Numbered from the stretch's first letter, positions 44,701 to 53,015 are shown. The stretch: DNA of 64,000 nucleotides from Nitrososphaerales archaeon (GCA_032906765.1 JAJTZB010000005.1:116219-180218), one strand, 5' to 3'. The notes: generated by a model not told the origin, from the letters alone. A program made the numbers and translations.

Positions 44701-47216
44701 CCTGGGTCTGAGAGGCATACTGTCGCTGTGCCCGCACTCACGCCCGCTACATGGACGTCGTAGAATAGAGTGGAAGACAGCCCAGAAGGCTGCGGTACAC
44801 CCGAGCTCGGCGAGCTGAGGGTCATGCCCTGGCCGCTGACGGACGTGCCAGCTGGCGCCCCGCTGCTAGTCAATACGACGTTGATTTCTGACGCTCCAAC
44901 ATTGAGGTTCAAGGTCGCGCTCCCGCCGCTGGTGGGGCTGATGACAGTGCTGTAGGACGTTGACCCCGGTACCGACTCCTGCAGAGAGGGAGTCAGCGAT
45001 ATCGAGGCCGACTCGGTGAGGGAGACTGCTGAGCTAACTCCAGTTAGTGTCTGGGTTATGATTATGTTAGAGAACAGAGTCACGAACTTCGCGAGCCCCC
45101 TCGTCAACGTCTGAGTGGCTGTGACGATGGAGTTCAGGGTCCTGCTGAAGATTCTACCCAGAGTAGCCGTCAGGGATTGCGTAATAGAGACGGTGGATGC
45201 GAGGCTTACCAAGTAATGGACTACTGCCGAGGCCAAAATAGCGGAAGTGGAGGCTATCGATGATGCGAGGCTCCTGAACTGTGCGACACCTCTCCTTACT
45301 GACTGGGTGACTGAAATGGAAGAAGTGAGGCTAAGGAGTCTGCCGAGCACACGCGTCAGAGTCTGTGTGACGGAGACAGCGGAAGCCAGACTGAGGAACC
45401 TGCCAAAGGTGCGCGCGAGAGTCTGGGCGATGGAAACGGCGGAGGCGAGGGTCAGGAACTTGGCGAGAGCCCGCGCCAGAGATTGGGTGATGTTGATTGA
45501 AGACGTGAGGCTCCGGAACCTGCTTAACGCCTGTGCCATCGATTGTGTGATTGAGACTGAAGAAGAGAGGGAGAAGAGTCTCGTGAGCACTCGCGTCAAA
45601 GACTGGGTGACGGAAGTGGAAGAGACCAGAGCCAGTAGTCGCTGGAATGACCGTACGAGCGATTGAGAAACGGAGACGGAAGAGGTCAGGGCCCGGAACC
45701 TACCAAGAGTCTGCGCGAGCGATTGTGTGATAGACATGGAAGAGGTGAGGCTGAGGAATCTACCGAACGTTCGTGCCAGAGTCTGAGTGAGCGAGACGGA
45801 AGAGGAAAGCGACACGAGCCTGGCGAACATCCTCGTCAGGGTCTGAGAGCTGGTGATGGATGATGTGAGGTTCAGGAATCTACCAACAGTCCCTGTGAGG
45901 GACAGGGTGGCCGTGATTGAGGAGGTGAGGGAGACGAGCCTCGCGAATACGCTTGTCAGGGACGTGGTAATCGAGACCGAAGAGGCCAGAGTCAAGAACC
46001 TACCGAGGATCTGCGTCAATGATTGGGTGACGGACATTGACGACGTAAGGCGCAGGAACTTGCCCAGCGCTCTCGCCAGCGATTGGGTCAGCGAGACGGA
46101 TGAGGTCAGGCTAAGGAATCTTGCAAGGGTGCTCGAGAGCGCTTGGGTAATTGTTACATTGGAGATGACGCTAAGGAACCTACCGAAAGTGCTTGCCAGC
46201 GACTGAGTTAGGGAGACGGTGGAAGCGAAGCTCAGAAGTTTAGCGAACGTCCTCTTCAGAGTCTGGGTTATCGTGACTGTGGAAGCAAGACTCAGCGTCG
46301 TTATTAATGTCCGCATGAGGGTTTGTGTTATGGAGACAGAAGACGTGAGGCTCAGGAACCTACCGAGTGCTTGCGTCATTGTCTGGGTGCTGGAAATGGA
46401 AGAGGAAAGGGACAGAAGCGTTGCGAACGTCCGTGTCAGGGCCTGGGTAACCGACACTGAAGAGGAGAGTGTGAGCAACCTCGCCAAGACGCTGGTCAGA
46501 GACTGAGTGATGGAGATGGAAGAGGTAGGCGAGGAGGAATATTCGAACGCGGGCGTCACCACGTCGGAGGCCGATGATACCGTGGTCTCGGTCACCGTCG
46601 AGGTTGTGGATGAACCCGCGACGGTGTAGTGGACCCACCACTCGATGACGAGATACTGAACGTTGGAGAACGGGCCGATGGTTCCTGTCGTATAGGTCCG
46701 CTTGGTGGCAGAGGTCGTGCCAAGGATGCTAGTGGTATTATCATAATTCTTGAAGAGGAATGTGCAGGTTCCCTCCGATATGGTGGCGCAGCTCCTGACG
46801 ATGGCCCATAGGTAGGCCGTCCCCGTGGCGCTGGACGCAGTGGTGGTGAGGTCGAGCGTCCACGTTCCCGAAGCGATGGTCGCGCCGATTGGGGCGGCAC
46901 TCTCCCAGCCGTAGCCCGAGACCGTGGATTGCGATGGCGTCCCCCTTGTGGTGGTCGAGCTGATGTCTGGCTCGACCTCGTAGCTCCCAGTTGTCTTGGC
47001 GATCTTCTGTGAAGTCTTGGTGTCGGCAGTCCCGGTAGATGTTGCGAGGTTTTCGCACTTCCCCGAACAGGAGCCCACGGTGGTATTGCCGAGATAAAAG
47101 GTGTGGGCGCCTGCGGCAAAGACGGGAGGGACAACGTTGATCCAGATGTCGGACGCAAGGAGGACCACAAGAAGTAAGGTCGTTGCCTTGCGGCGTCTCG
47201 TCCAAGGGGTCACCAA
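41718..47216 (-). CDS. Giant repeat-containing surface protein (1832 residues)
   Basis: Signal peptide (LLLVVLLASDIWIN), a beta-rich N-terminal domain, then residues about 230-720 built of 20-residue repeats of the form SSVSITQSLTRTLGRFLSLT. A linker of 11 Thr and 13 Gly follows. Next come several beta domains, one like InlB/bacterial-repeat modules (VISPSGSDWYDVGSIVHI). Near the C-terminus are one TM helix (VGIVTALAALLLALLLAY) and a strongly basic cytoplasmic tail. An adhesin, sheath or S-layer-associated role is likely. It overlaps by 7 nt the upstream small membrane protein gene. Confidence 0.8.
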   Translation of the reverse strand: MVTPWTRRRKATTLLLVVLLASDIWINVVPPVFAAGAHTFYLGNTTVGSCSGKCENLATSTGTADTKTSQKIAKTTGSYEVEPDISSTTTRGTPSQSTVSGYGWESAAPIGATIASGTWTLDLTTTASSATGTAYLWAIVRSCATISEGTCTFLFKNYDNTTSILGTTSATKRTYTTGTIGPFSNVQYLVIEWWVHYTVAGSSTTSTVTETTVSSASDVVTPAFEYSSSPTSSISITQSLTSVLARLLTLSSSVSVTQALTRTFATLLSLSSSISSTQTMTQALGRFLSLTSSVSITQTLMRTLITTLSLASTVTITQTLKRTFAKLLSFASTVSLTQSLASTFGRFLSVISNVTITQALSSTLARFLSLTSSVSLTQSLARALGKFLRLTSSMSVTQSLTQILGRFLTLASSVSITTSLTSVFARLVSLTSSITATLSLTGTVGRFLNLTSSITSSQTLTRMFARLVSLSSSVSLTQTLARTFGRFLSLTSSMSITQSLAQTLGRFRALTSSVSVSQSLVRSFQRLLALVSSTSVTQSLTRVLTRLFSLSSSVSITQSMAQALSRFRSLTSSINITQSLARALAKFLTLASAVSIAQTLARTFGRFLSLASAVSVTQTLTRVLGRLLSLTSSISVTQSVRRGVAQFRSLASSIASTSAILASAVVHYLVSLASTVSITQSLTATLGRIFSRTLNSIVTATQTLTRGLAKFVTLFSNIIITQTLTGVSSAVSLTESASISLTPSLQESVPGSTSYSTVISPTSGGSATLNLNVGASEINVVLTSSGAPAGTSVSGQGMTLSSPSSGVPQPSGLSSTLFYDVHVAGVSAGTATVCLSDPGTAAGSTMQYYAPPGGPWTTAANIQVPPAVTSDTICGDISISQLTATNIVVGLSGVTTTTTTTTTTTSGGGGGGGGGGGGGPPIVIVNVNVTLTPAIKGSPPAVFQITGCSASNGILNPSKIVGNGSKFQVTTVANCLMTLAPVNPSGGIYGFSQAGVLNGTWKFTSCGKGSCPAESNEYYYQLENTFTVVLGQAGSRAGLFTQVLGQKLGVPNSVLCSITIFPDIPSTSCTGYSDYGAAATFAETLIGTQQGTRWENAAGGPSSTGSITNGSGTYTASYYFQLLQTLSYSVPRSSFAFPTGAVTAAGTALGLPYTPQLTTTPTGYWFDASESITFLASINSSVTAGVRWSASVGSISATVSNTVVVRYGLQFLETFTISPSNAGVISPSGSDWYDVGSIVHIGASPARLYFFSAWSSSSPLNTFTNSSAAFTTLTLNGPAIIIGTFVRGRVIQTIVLTVSPAGSPNAVFSVNGCGARSSTIPGDGQPHAINAIGGCDISLAYANVGNTTRYVFAGGVPVVTVTTCDEGPCAPVSLTYYFQDMVTSSYSTVGGGAPTPPILNFTSYGMPAIQVLGAQAISVWMDNGTRYTLPALLSPSSQTERWVTTTTSATVSGELGVVAQYYHQFIITASFSTTSVGVTGFGPPDLSYSSFGASSTLTLAAQAQTVWADANTTWTAQNPLPGSTSAEMWRTSQPTLGLTSGPLSVSLHYELLYGFTFGEFGLSPGTPWSVTLDNNITQSSNSSSIMFASPPGLHTFVVTSPLVPQSKNASPFSVFITTQNRGSIILPLTRQVTVEFTTAVPVMVYATQSNVTYTIINENFTLTVGRPQLNNIRVDIQGPSPGPTLLVFNLAQDALPGLSPSTLSVTLDGVRLQPADSIFSMMTLAVGNNATYLMTSTSSGYELVVAIPHVSRHRVELATVVVQPYLYLYLLFVVGIVTALAALLLALLLAYRRRGRKSWSSFAYRRRNSGTRVLASRLRRARNASVPKDRNS
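45292..46530 (-). repeat. About 21 tandem 60-bp coding repeats
   Basis: Regular 60-bp units encode 20-residue repeats in the giant surface protein. Each unit keeps SxTQSL and a xLxRFLSLTSS core while other positions vary. Additional irregular copies continue to about 45040. The repeats are diverged, so they are not recent slippage products. Confidence 0.85.
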
Positions 47217-47638
47217 CCCCGCCGCCTCCCCAGCCCGAAGAGGTTAGGGGACCTGACCATCTTCGACGTGAGCCGCCCGGCGCTCGCCGATTCGATGGGC
47301 AGCCAGAAGACGTTTGACTTGGTCGAGGCTGCGCCTGTAGAGGCCCGCGAGAGTCCCCTGATGTGCGTCAGCGCCCTAAGAACCGAGACGGGAGGCCTCT
47401 TACGAAGACCTACGAGCACCGCCATCGTCTGGGACACGGAGACCGCGACCGCGACCACCTGCACAATCAGGACGAGAGACAGCCCGAGCTGTGGGTTTGG
47501 GCCCCCTGTTCCGACCGAGACCTCGTCTCGGAGCGAGACGCAGTACGTCGAGGGGCATCCAGGATCGTGAGGCCACAAGGCCGGCACAAGCACGACGAGT
47601 AGAAACACTAGAAGAGGCAGAAGGAATTGGGTCTTCAA
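47210..47638 (-). CDS. Small membrane protein before the giant surface protein
   Basis: 142 residues with two hydrophobic helices, one at the N-terminus (FLLPLLVFLLVVLVPAL) and one near residue 60 (LGLSLVLIVQVVAVAVSV), and a basic C-terminal half. No family recognised. It overlaps the giant surface gene by 7 nt and the LAGLIDADG gene by 4 nt, which suggests it is expressed with them. Confidence 0.5.
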   Translation of the reverse strand: MKTQFLLPLLVFLLVVLVPALWPHDPGCPSTYCVSLRDEVSVGTGGPNPQLGLSLVLIVQVVAVAVSVSQTMAVLVGLRKRPPVSVLRALTHIRGLSRASTGAASTKSNVFWLPIESASAGRLTSKMVRSPNLFGLGRRRGW

Positions 47639-48642
47639 CTGGGCAGAGCCTCAGGAGTCGTCTTAAGAGCTTTAGTCGGAACCAGACTACCAAACTGGTT
47701 GGTGCCGAGAGGCTGCATCTTCAACCCCGACCTTTCGAACTTGTCGTGAATCGCGTTGTAGGTGACGCCGTGCTTGGCGGCGACTCTTCTGATTGACCTC
47801 AGCTTCCCATAATCGGCCACCAGCCGTTCCAGGGGGACATCCCGCAGCTTGTCGTCGGCGTTCCAGTCCTTGGCCTGGATGAACTTCTTGGCCTCCAAGA
47901 GGCTCTTTCTCTTGACTGATGAAAATGGGAGGACATGGTCGATGAAGTCGAGTTGGTCCTTGTGGCCGGCGATGAGCAGCCTGAACGGGTTGCCTCTGTA
48001 TGGCCCGTAGATGACCCCGTAGCCGATGAACTTCTGGATAGCGTCGAGGACCTGCCGCTCCTTCTGAGTGATGCTTAGCTGGTACAGAGCTTCGTGGACC
48101 TGGAAATTGATACCCCCTTCGCCATCGAAGAACCCGGCGACGAAGCCCCAGTTGATTCTTGTAATGGGTGGATGGCGTATGGTGCCGCCCTGATAGTCAA
48201 AAAACCGCTTTAGTGAACCCAATAGAAGTTCGCAGTGTTGGTCAGCGCTGACTATCCATTCGTAGACCTGCCTGTTTCCGAAGTGATTTCCATAACTCTT
48301 GCGCGCTATGATGTTACCAATTCCGGTCTTTTTCTCCAACCATTCTAGGACGTGATGGTCCGTGTTTGTAATCTTGACTTGAATATGCCCGGGTTTGATG
48401 AGCCCAAATGAGCCTTCGGCCTCGAAGAATCCAGCAAAGTATCCAATATGGTCTTCAGATAACTCGCCAAAATGAGGCATATATCTTCGTTTGAAAATCT
48501 TGTCGTGCTCCTCTGGCTTGGCCCAGCGTTCGGCTGATGCTGTTCTGAGTTTCTCGTGTTCCTCTGGTTTTGTGAACCGCTTCTTCGCGGCTCGCCTTTG
48601 CTTTTCTCGTTGAGCTGGGTCGCTGAATTGTTTGAGCGCCAT
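47635..48642 (-). CDS. Free-standing LAGLIDADG homing endonuclease
   Basis: 335 residues. N-terminal charged KRFTKPEEHEK-type repeats resemble NUMOD DNA-binding modules. The two LAGLIDADG motifs are YFAGFFEAEGSF and FVAGFFDGEGGI, with the acidic catalytic residues kept. A C-terminal helix-turn-helix-like section (RRVAAKHGVTYNAI) follows. It is a complete single-chain enzyme not embedded in an intein or an obvious intron. It lies just downstream of the surface protein gene at 48700. Confidence 0.88.
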   Translation of the reverse strand: MALKQFSDPAQREKQRRAAKKRFTKPEEHEKLRTASAERWAKPEEHDKIFKRRYMPHFGELSEDHIGYFAGFFEAEGSFGLIKPGHIQVKITNTDHHVLEWLEKKTGIGNIIARKSYGNHFGNRQVYEWIVSADQHCELLLGSLKRFFDYQGGTIRHPPITRINWGFVAGFFDGEGGINFQVHEALYQLSITQKERQVLDAIQKFIGYGVIYGPYRGNPFRLLIAGHKDQLDFIDHVLPFSSVKRKSLLEAKKFIQAKDWNADDKLRDVPLERLVADYGKLRSIRRVAAKHGVTYNAIHDKFERSGLKMQPLGTNQFGSLVPTKALKTTPEALPS

Positions 48643-48699
48643 CTGTCTGAAATGATCTCTTTCTTTTCGACTTCTGACTCTGGAGTTATGGCCACGAAG

Positions 48700-49473
48700 T
48701 TATGGACCCGAGTAAGTGAAGGTCCACGTAATCGTCAGTTGGTCGCCAGAGTTGAGGTTGACCGCGCTGAACGTGTTCTCCGCGTACAAGGTTCCGACCT
48801 GCGTCGCAGGGCTCGCGTTGTTTATCGTGTTCCAGGCGCAGCCGAGCTGGATGTTGTTGTAGGTTCCAGAGGCCGTCCAAGTCTTAGAAAGAGACGGAGA
48901 TATTGAGCCACTCGCGGCGACGCCAGCGGTGTATGTCCCGACGGTCCGCATCAGGGAGAACTCGGTAATCTCTGCTGCACAAGAGGTGTCTGTCGCTGAT
49001 GGTGCCGTTGACGATGCAGAAAGCGCGAGATAGTCTACGGTGAACAAGGTGAAGGAGTTGCCAGTCGCGCATGTGAGGGTTCCAGCGGCCAAGCCCGAGG
49101 GTCCGCAGTGGATCATGTTCTGGAGGAGGGAAACGCCTCCGTTGGTGAGCAGGTTGTGAGTTGTGAAGCCGAAGTAAGAGCCTCCGTTCGAGGAGTTCAG
49201 GAACTTCCACCCTTCACTCGTCAGGTGGTAGAAGTACGGGTTCGACGAGACAGGCACTCCGAACATATCGTAAGCCGTGATTCCTTTCTTGAACAGGACG
49301 TAGTTCACAACGTCGCAAACCTTCCCGTTATCCGTGAACTGGCCGCTGGGAGAGAGGACGCAACTCGAGGACGGTGCCGTGTTCGGGGTAGTCAGCATGA
49401 AGTTGCTGAACATGAAAGCAACTAGCGCCCCGCCCACTACGATGGCTGCAAGGACCTTTGTACTTGTCCGCAT
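48700..49473 (-). CDS. Secreted surface protein related to the one at 37903
   Basis: 257 residues: N-terminal signal anchor (VLAAIVVGGALVAFMF) followed by a Ser/Thr-rich extracellular region with paired Cys. The C-terminal LYAENTF...LTITWTF block resembles the end of the protein at 37903. The upstream region has an AT-rich stretch (AAATAACTATTTTG at 49500-49513) that could hold the promoter. Function unknown. Confidence 0.7.
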   Translation of the reverse strand: MRTSTKVLAAIVVGGALVAFMFSNFMLTTPNTAPSSSCVLSPSGQFTDNGKVCDVVNYVLFKKGITAYDMFGVPVSSNPYFYHLTSEGWKFLNSSNGGSYFGFTTHNLLTNGGVSLLQNMIHCGPSGLAAGTLTCATGNSFTLFTVDYLALSASSTAPSATDTSCAAEITEFSLMRTVGTYTAGVAASGSISPSLSKTWTASGTYNNIQLGCAWNTINNASPATQVGTLYAENTFSAVNLNSGDQLTITWTFTYSGP

Positions 49474-49999
49474 TACACTTTGACCTTCCCTTCTCCGCTA
49501 AATAACTATTTTGCCTTCGTGGTTAGGGTTTGAAGTCCATATTTCTACATCATAAAAGCCTAGGTTGACCTGATCGACAACTGGTTCTGGGAACTATCTT
49601 GGACTCTACGGTGAGACCTCATGCGTTTTCCCATTGGGCTTTTCTTCGAGCCCAGGTCAACGCTACGAGTCTGAAGCCAGGAGGCGAGCTCTCTGGGCAC
49701 GACCGAAGTCTCAAAGCTTCCCCTCTGGACCAGCAAAGTCAACTCAAGCCAGACTGGGTGACGTTCAAGCCTTTTATTGCCCATCGAATCAACAAAAAGG
49801 AACGGAAGGGTCAGACAGCGTCATCAATCTCGACATCGAAGGGGCAGGCGTTGCATCAGCCCGAGCAGAGTTGGCGAAGGCAAGGGGAATATTCGCGGAG
49901 AAGTTTCGTCTCTGAACTCGGATCAAGATTCTCGGTTCTGGGAATCGTATCCAACTTTAACTGTCAAACGGAGAATCTAGAAGAAGAGGGGACATAGAA
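49474..49999. other. Intergenic region with a partial copy of the actin gene start
   Basis: No full gene. TTG at about 49870 opens a short frame reading AKARGIFAEKF before a stop. This closely matches residues 22-32 of the actin-like protein downstream (EKARGIFAEDF), and the DNA is similar over about 35 bp. A CCTTTTATTG element near 49772 resembles a TATA box. The segment may be a remnant of duplication or recombination, or an upstream leader peptide. Confidence 0.5.
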
Positions 50000-51367
50000 A
50001 TGTCAACTTCATCAACCGTGAGCGCAACCTGCCGGGCGGCGCAAGAGGACAAGGCGAGCCTGGAAAAGGCGAGGGGAATCTTCGCGGAGGACTTCGGCAC
50101 CTCGGAGTACAAGTTCGGCCCGGCGGTCATGGGAGAAACTCCGGATGCAATCGAGACTAGGGGCTACTTCCCCGACACGCGCGGCTTCGTGCAGATGGTC
50201 TCGCCAGATAGCAGACACAAGCTCCTGGTAGTCGGCCCACAGGTCAGCAACTACCTCGAAGCCAAAGTCGACTTGGCTGAAAGGCTGGTCTACCCGCTGC
50301 GGTACGGCTTGATCCGAGAGGACGACGAGCGCGCCTGGTCGGTCCTCAAGGAGCTCGTCCGCTACGGCCTCATCCGACATCGATACAATCAGGACGGCAG
50401 CAAGGGAGCGAAGTGCGTCGCTGCGCTCTCGTCGGCGGCCCCGCGGTACATGTACGAGCGGCTCTTCGACCTGCACCAGAAGATCAACGAAGAGGAAGGG
50501 AAGCGCCTGGTATCTGCTATCTCAATAATCCCGCAACCGCCCGCGGTCGCCATCTCTCAGAAGAAGCTCGCCTGCACGGTTCTGGAAGGAGGCCACGGAA
50601 ACACGCAGGTGGCGCCCATCGGGAACGGCGTCATATTCAACGCGCTAATCGGCCTCCAAAGAGGCGGGGCAGACTGCGACCTGCTCACTGCGGAGGTGCT
50701 GAAGGATGCGGGCTACGCCGACCTCGCCACTGAACCGAAGCTCGTGAAGCTCTTCAAGGAGGCTGTGGGACTCATCCCGAAGGACCTGAAGGCGGTAATG
50801 GAAGACAAGTCAAACGAGGCGTTCGACGTTACCTTCAGCATCCCCAAGACGAAGATAAAGATAGAGCTCGGAAAGGACAGCTGGCAGAGGTTCCTGATGG
50901 GGGAGTACTTCTTCAAGCCTTCGGAGGATGTCTTCTCCTCCTACCGCAAACGCGGGACAACGAAACCCCGCTTCACGGAGATGGAAGGCGAGGTGATTCT
51001 GAGCGAAACTGACCTCGCCGACGTAATCACCATGGCCATAGACAAGGTCAGCTTCGAGCTTCAGCCGTCGCTCTACCAGAACATCTTCCTTTCAGGCGGG
51101 AACTTCTCGTGGAAAGTGCCGCCAGGAATGGAAGATCACGCCATAGGCGCCCCAAAGAAGCTGAAGGACATGCTCAAGGAGAAGGGAGTCACCGGCACAA
51201 CAGTCGAGCTAACGCGCAACCCAATCTTCAACGTCTGGCAAGGCAGCGTGGCCTACGGAATGTACATCCCCGATGACTTCGCATGGGATTGGCAGGCAAG
51301 AGAAGGCTGGATGTTCCTGGACGCGAAGTCGCCCCAGATGAAAGGGGGGTTAGACGTTTCTAAATGA
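50000..51367 (+). CDS. Divergent actin-family protein (crenactin-like)
   Basis: 455 residues with the actin ATPase layout. Phosphate-1 loop DFGTSEYKFG (31-40); YPLRYGLIREDDERAW (98-113), equivalent to actin YPIEHGIVTNWDDMEKIW; a Gln in SIIPQPPAVAIS at actin Gln137; phosphate-2 loop VLEGGHGNTQVAPI (194-207); subdomain 4 LQRGGADCDLLT; the adenosine motif NIFLSGGNF; and a C-terminal NVWQGSVAYG. In the phosphate-2 loop, Glu, His and Gln replace actin Asp154, Asp157 and His161, so hydrolysis may be slow or altered. It overlaps the next membrane protein gene by 4 nt. Confidence 0.8.
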   Translation: MSTSSTVSATCRAAQEDKASLEKARGIFAEDFGTSEYKFGPAVMGETPDAIETRGYFPDTRGFVQMVSPDSRHKLLVVGPQVSNYLEAKVDLAERLVYPLRYGLIREDDERAWSVLKELVRYGLIRHRYNQDGSKGAKCVAALSSAAPRYMYERLFDLHQKINEEEGKRLVSAISIIPQPPAVAISQKKLACTVLEGGHGNTQVAPIGNGVIFNALIGLQRGGADCDLLTAEVLKDAGYADLATEPKLVKLFKEAVGLIPKDLKAVMEDKSNEAFDVTFSIPKTKIKIELGKDSWQRFLMGEYFFKPSEDVFSSYRKRGTTKPRFTEMEGEVILSETDLADVITMAIDKVSFELQPSLYQNIFLSGGNFSWKVPPGMEDHAIGAPKKLKDMLKEKGVTGTTVELTRNPIFNVWQGSVAYGMYIPDDFAWDWQAREGWMFLDAKSPQMKGGLDVSK

Positions 51368-52224
51368 CTAGACTAGGCAGTTATCTTGAAGCCAGAGTAA
51401 CCGCGGGCAACTTCATTCTAGGACTAATGGTTCTCGTGCTTGGCTATGAGTACTTCACCTCCAGATATCTTTCCAGGTTTCCTGACTATCGTCTGTCTTA
51501 CCTGATAGGAGCGGTCACAGTCGTATACTTTCTTGCTCTTCGGTTCATCGATTACAACAAGAGGCGAGAAATGTCAACACTCGAATCCGCAGTCACCAGT
51601 GCGCTGGATCTCCTCGCGGCCTTGGGAGTGGTTGGTCTCGCGCTTGAGTACGGAAACTACCCTGTGGCTTTCCTTCTCAACGTGGACCCTTCACTCTATT
51701 CGTTCGCTCCTCCTGGCTCGATCTCCGTCTATGTTCTGACTGCGGCCTTCGCGGTCTTCATCGCCCCCAGAACCGCGACCCACTTCCTCCTTCCCCCGGC
51801 CCCTCAGCCTAAGATTGCGTCACCCGCTCCGTTTGTGATCAGGGCAGGCAGCTTCGAAGAGTTGGTGGCCGCCCTTGAGCAGAAGACCAACGAACTGAGG
51901 GACGGAGCTGGACCGGAGGGTGCCGTTGTCGACCCCAGGAACGTCAGACTCCTGCTCAGGTTGGCACGTGTAGTGGAGGGGCTCCATCAGTTGTGGCAGG
52001 CCCTCGAACTCGAGGGACGGGAGCTCAGGGAATTGCCGCCCGCGGCCGGTTGGCAGGGTGTATTCCGAAGGGAGAGAGGCTCTGAGTGGAAGGGGTTGAT
52101 CGTGGTAGGTCCCGAGGCCGCAGCCCCGCCCGAGAAGGAGGCACTCACAGAAGTCCTGGTCGGCAACCCATGGGCGAGTGTCCTCTCGAAGAGGGCTTTG
52201 AGAGGCTCTAGAAAGGAAAACTAA
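51364..52224 (+). CDS. Membrane protein coupled to the actin-like gene
   Basis: 286 residues. About four hydrophobic helices in the first 150 residues are followed by a Pro-rich linker (LLPPAPQP) and a soluble, probably cytoplasmic domain of about 130 residues with charged helices (FEELVAALEQKTNEL, LLLRLARVVEGLHQLW). No known family. The ATGA overlap with the actin gene implies tight co-expression and, by inference, a physical or functional link such as membrane anchoring of filaments. Confidence 0.7.
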   Translation: MTRLGSYLEARVTAGNFILGLMVLVLGYEYFTSRYLSRFPDYRLSYLIGAVTVVYFLALRFIDYNKRREMSTLESAVTSALDLLAALGVVGLALEYGNYPVAFLLNVDPSLYSFAPPGSISVYVLTAAFAVFIAPRTATHFLLPPAPQPKIASPAPFVIRAGSFEELVAALEQKTNELRDGAGPEGAVVDPRNVRLLLRLARVVEGLHQLWQALELEGRELRELPPAAGWQGVFRRERGSEWKGLIVVGPEAAAPPEKEALTEVLVGNPWASVLSKRALRGSRKEN

Positions 52225-52383
52225 TCCTCCTAGGCGTCCGCTCGACCCTTCATTTGATTGCTTTCATAATAGCGTCCGGTGACCGAACCGCGCCCCAAAG
52301 GAGAGGGCCCTTCTTCGAAGAGCTGAGCCATCCATGGCTACTGCGCCAACATACTCGGCGCCCCAATCCAACAAAGTAATGCC

Positions 52384-52487
52384 GCGGCGCTGGTCGGACC
52401 CGCTACAAATCTGGACCAAAAAGCGGACTCGAACACAGGCCACGGGATACGAGCTACAAACATTTGGACCAGGTGCGGTCGCCGGGA
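52384..52487. repeat. tRNA 3'-end-like fragments and short direct repeats
   Basis: A 16-mer GCGGCGCTGGTCGGAC at 52384 also occurs at 55139 and 55954. GCGGACTCGAACAC at 52423 is T-arm-like on the minus strand. TGCGGTCGCCGGGA at 52474 recurs at 55050 and, inverted, at 55831. A near-direct repeat (GCTACAAATCTGGACCA at 52402 and a 19-nt variant at 52453) flanks the T-arm-like piece. No complete tRNA cloverleaf was found. Confidence 0.5.
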
Positions 52488-52499
52488 CCGCGACTTCAC

Positions 52500-53009
52500 C
52501 TAATAGAATGCCGAACCGACCATGAAGACGAGGGTAAGGAAGAGGACTCCGCCCGTGAGACCTGCGCTTATACCTCCGACCCTCAATTCTTTTTGGAACT
52601 CCGCAGGCAAAGTCTGATGGTCAGAGGGCTGTGTCAGACGTAATATCGAAATTGCTCTATCAAAGTGAGGGGCAGTTAGAAGGTTCACCAAGAGGAACGC
52701 AACCAAGCCTAGAGAAAGGCCGATTGACCTCTTCGAGCCCCACGCAGTAGTCCAGAGGTCGCTGAGGTTACCGTTCGTGAAGCTGTAAAGCAGAAGGAAG
52801 CCGAACAGTATTGTAAGGCCCGAGACTGCTCGGAAGAACGCGTTCGTCCTCCTTCCGAAATTCAGATAGAATTCTCTCTGCGCCCCGACGGAAAGCCTTC
52901 CCAGGAATGGGGCGAGAACGAAGCCGAAGAAGGAAGAACCTCCGAACCAAAGGATGGCAAACAGGATATGGAACCAAGCAAGCACAGCAACTACTAGGGG
53001 GTCCACCAA
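52500..53009 (-). CDS. CopD-like four-helix membrane protein
   Basis: 169 residues with four transmembrane helices. Helix 1 contains WFHILFAILWFGGS, the His-containing signature seen in CopD/DUF4149-like proteins. It begins 6 nt after the cupredoxin gene on the same strand, so the two are one transcript and may share a copper-handling or electron-transfer role. TTG 53009 or GTG 53006 could be the start. Confidence 0.6.
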   Translation of the reverse strand: MVDPLVVAVLAWFHILFAILWFGGSSFFGFVLAPFLGRLSVGAQREFYLNFGRRTNAFFRAVSGLTILFGFLLLYSFTNGNLSDLWTTAWGSKRSIGLSLGLVAFLLVNLLTAPHFDRAISILRLTQPSDHQTLPAEFQKELRVGGISAGLTGGVLFLTLVFMVGSAFY

Positions 53010-53015
53010 CGTTAG

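Noticed and set aside
45292..46530. CRISPR array suspected from regular 60-bp periodicity
   Set aside because: Units are contiguous, diverged and encode an uninterrupted protein; no identical repeats with unique spacers.
51361..51366. Possible fusion of the actin and the membrane protein
   Set aside because: The stop of the actin frame and the ATG of the next gene overlap in different frames; they are separate proteins.
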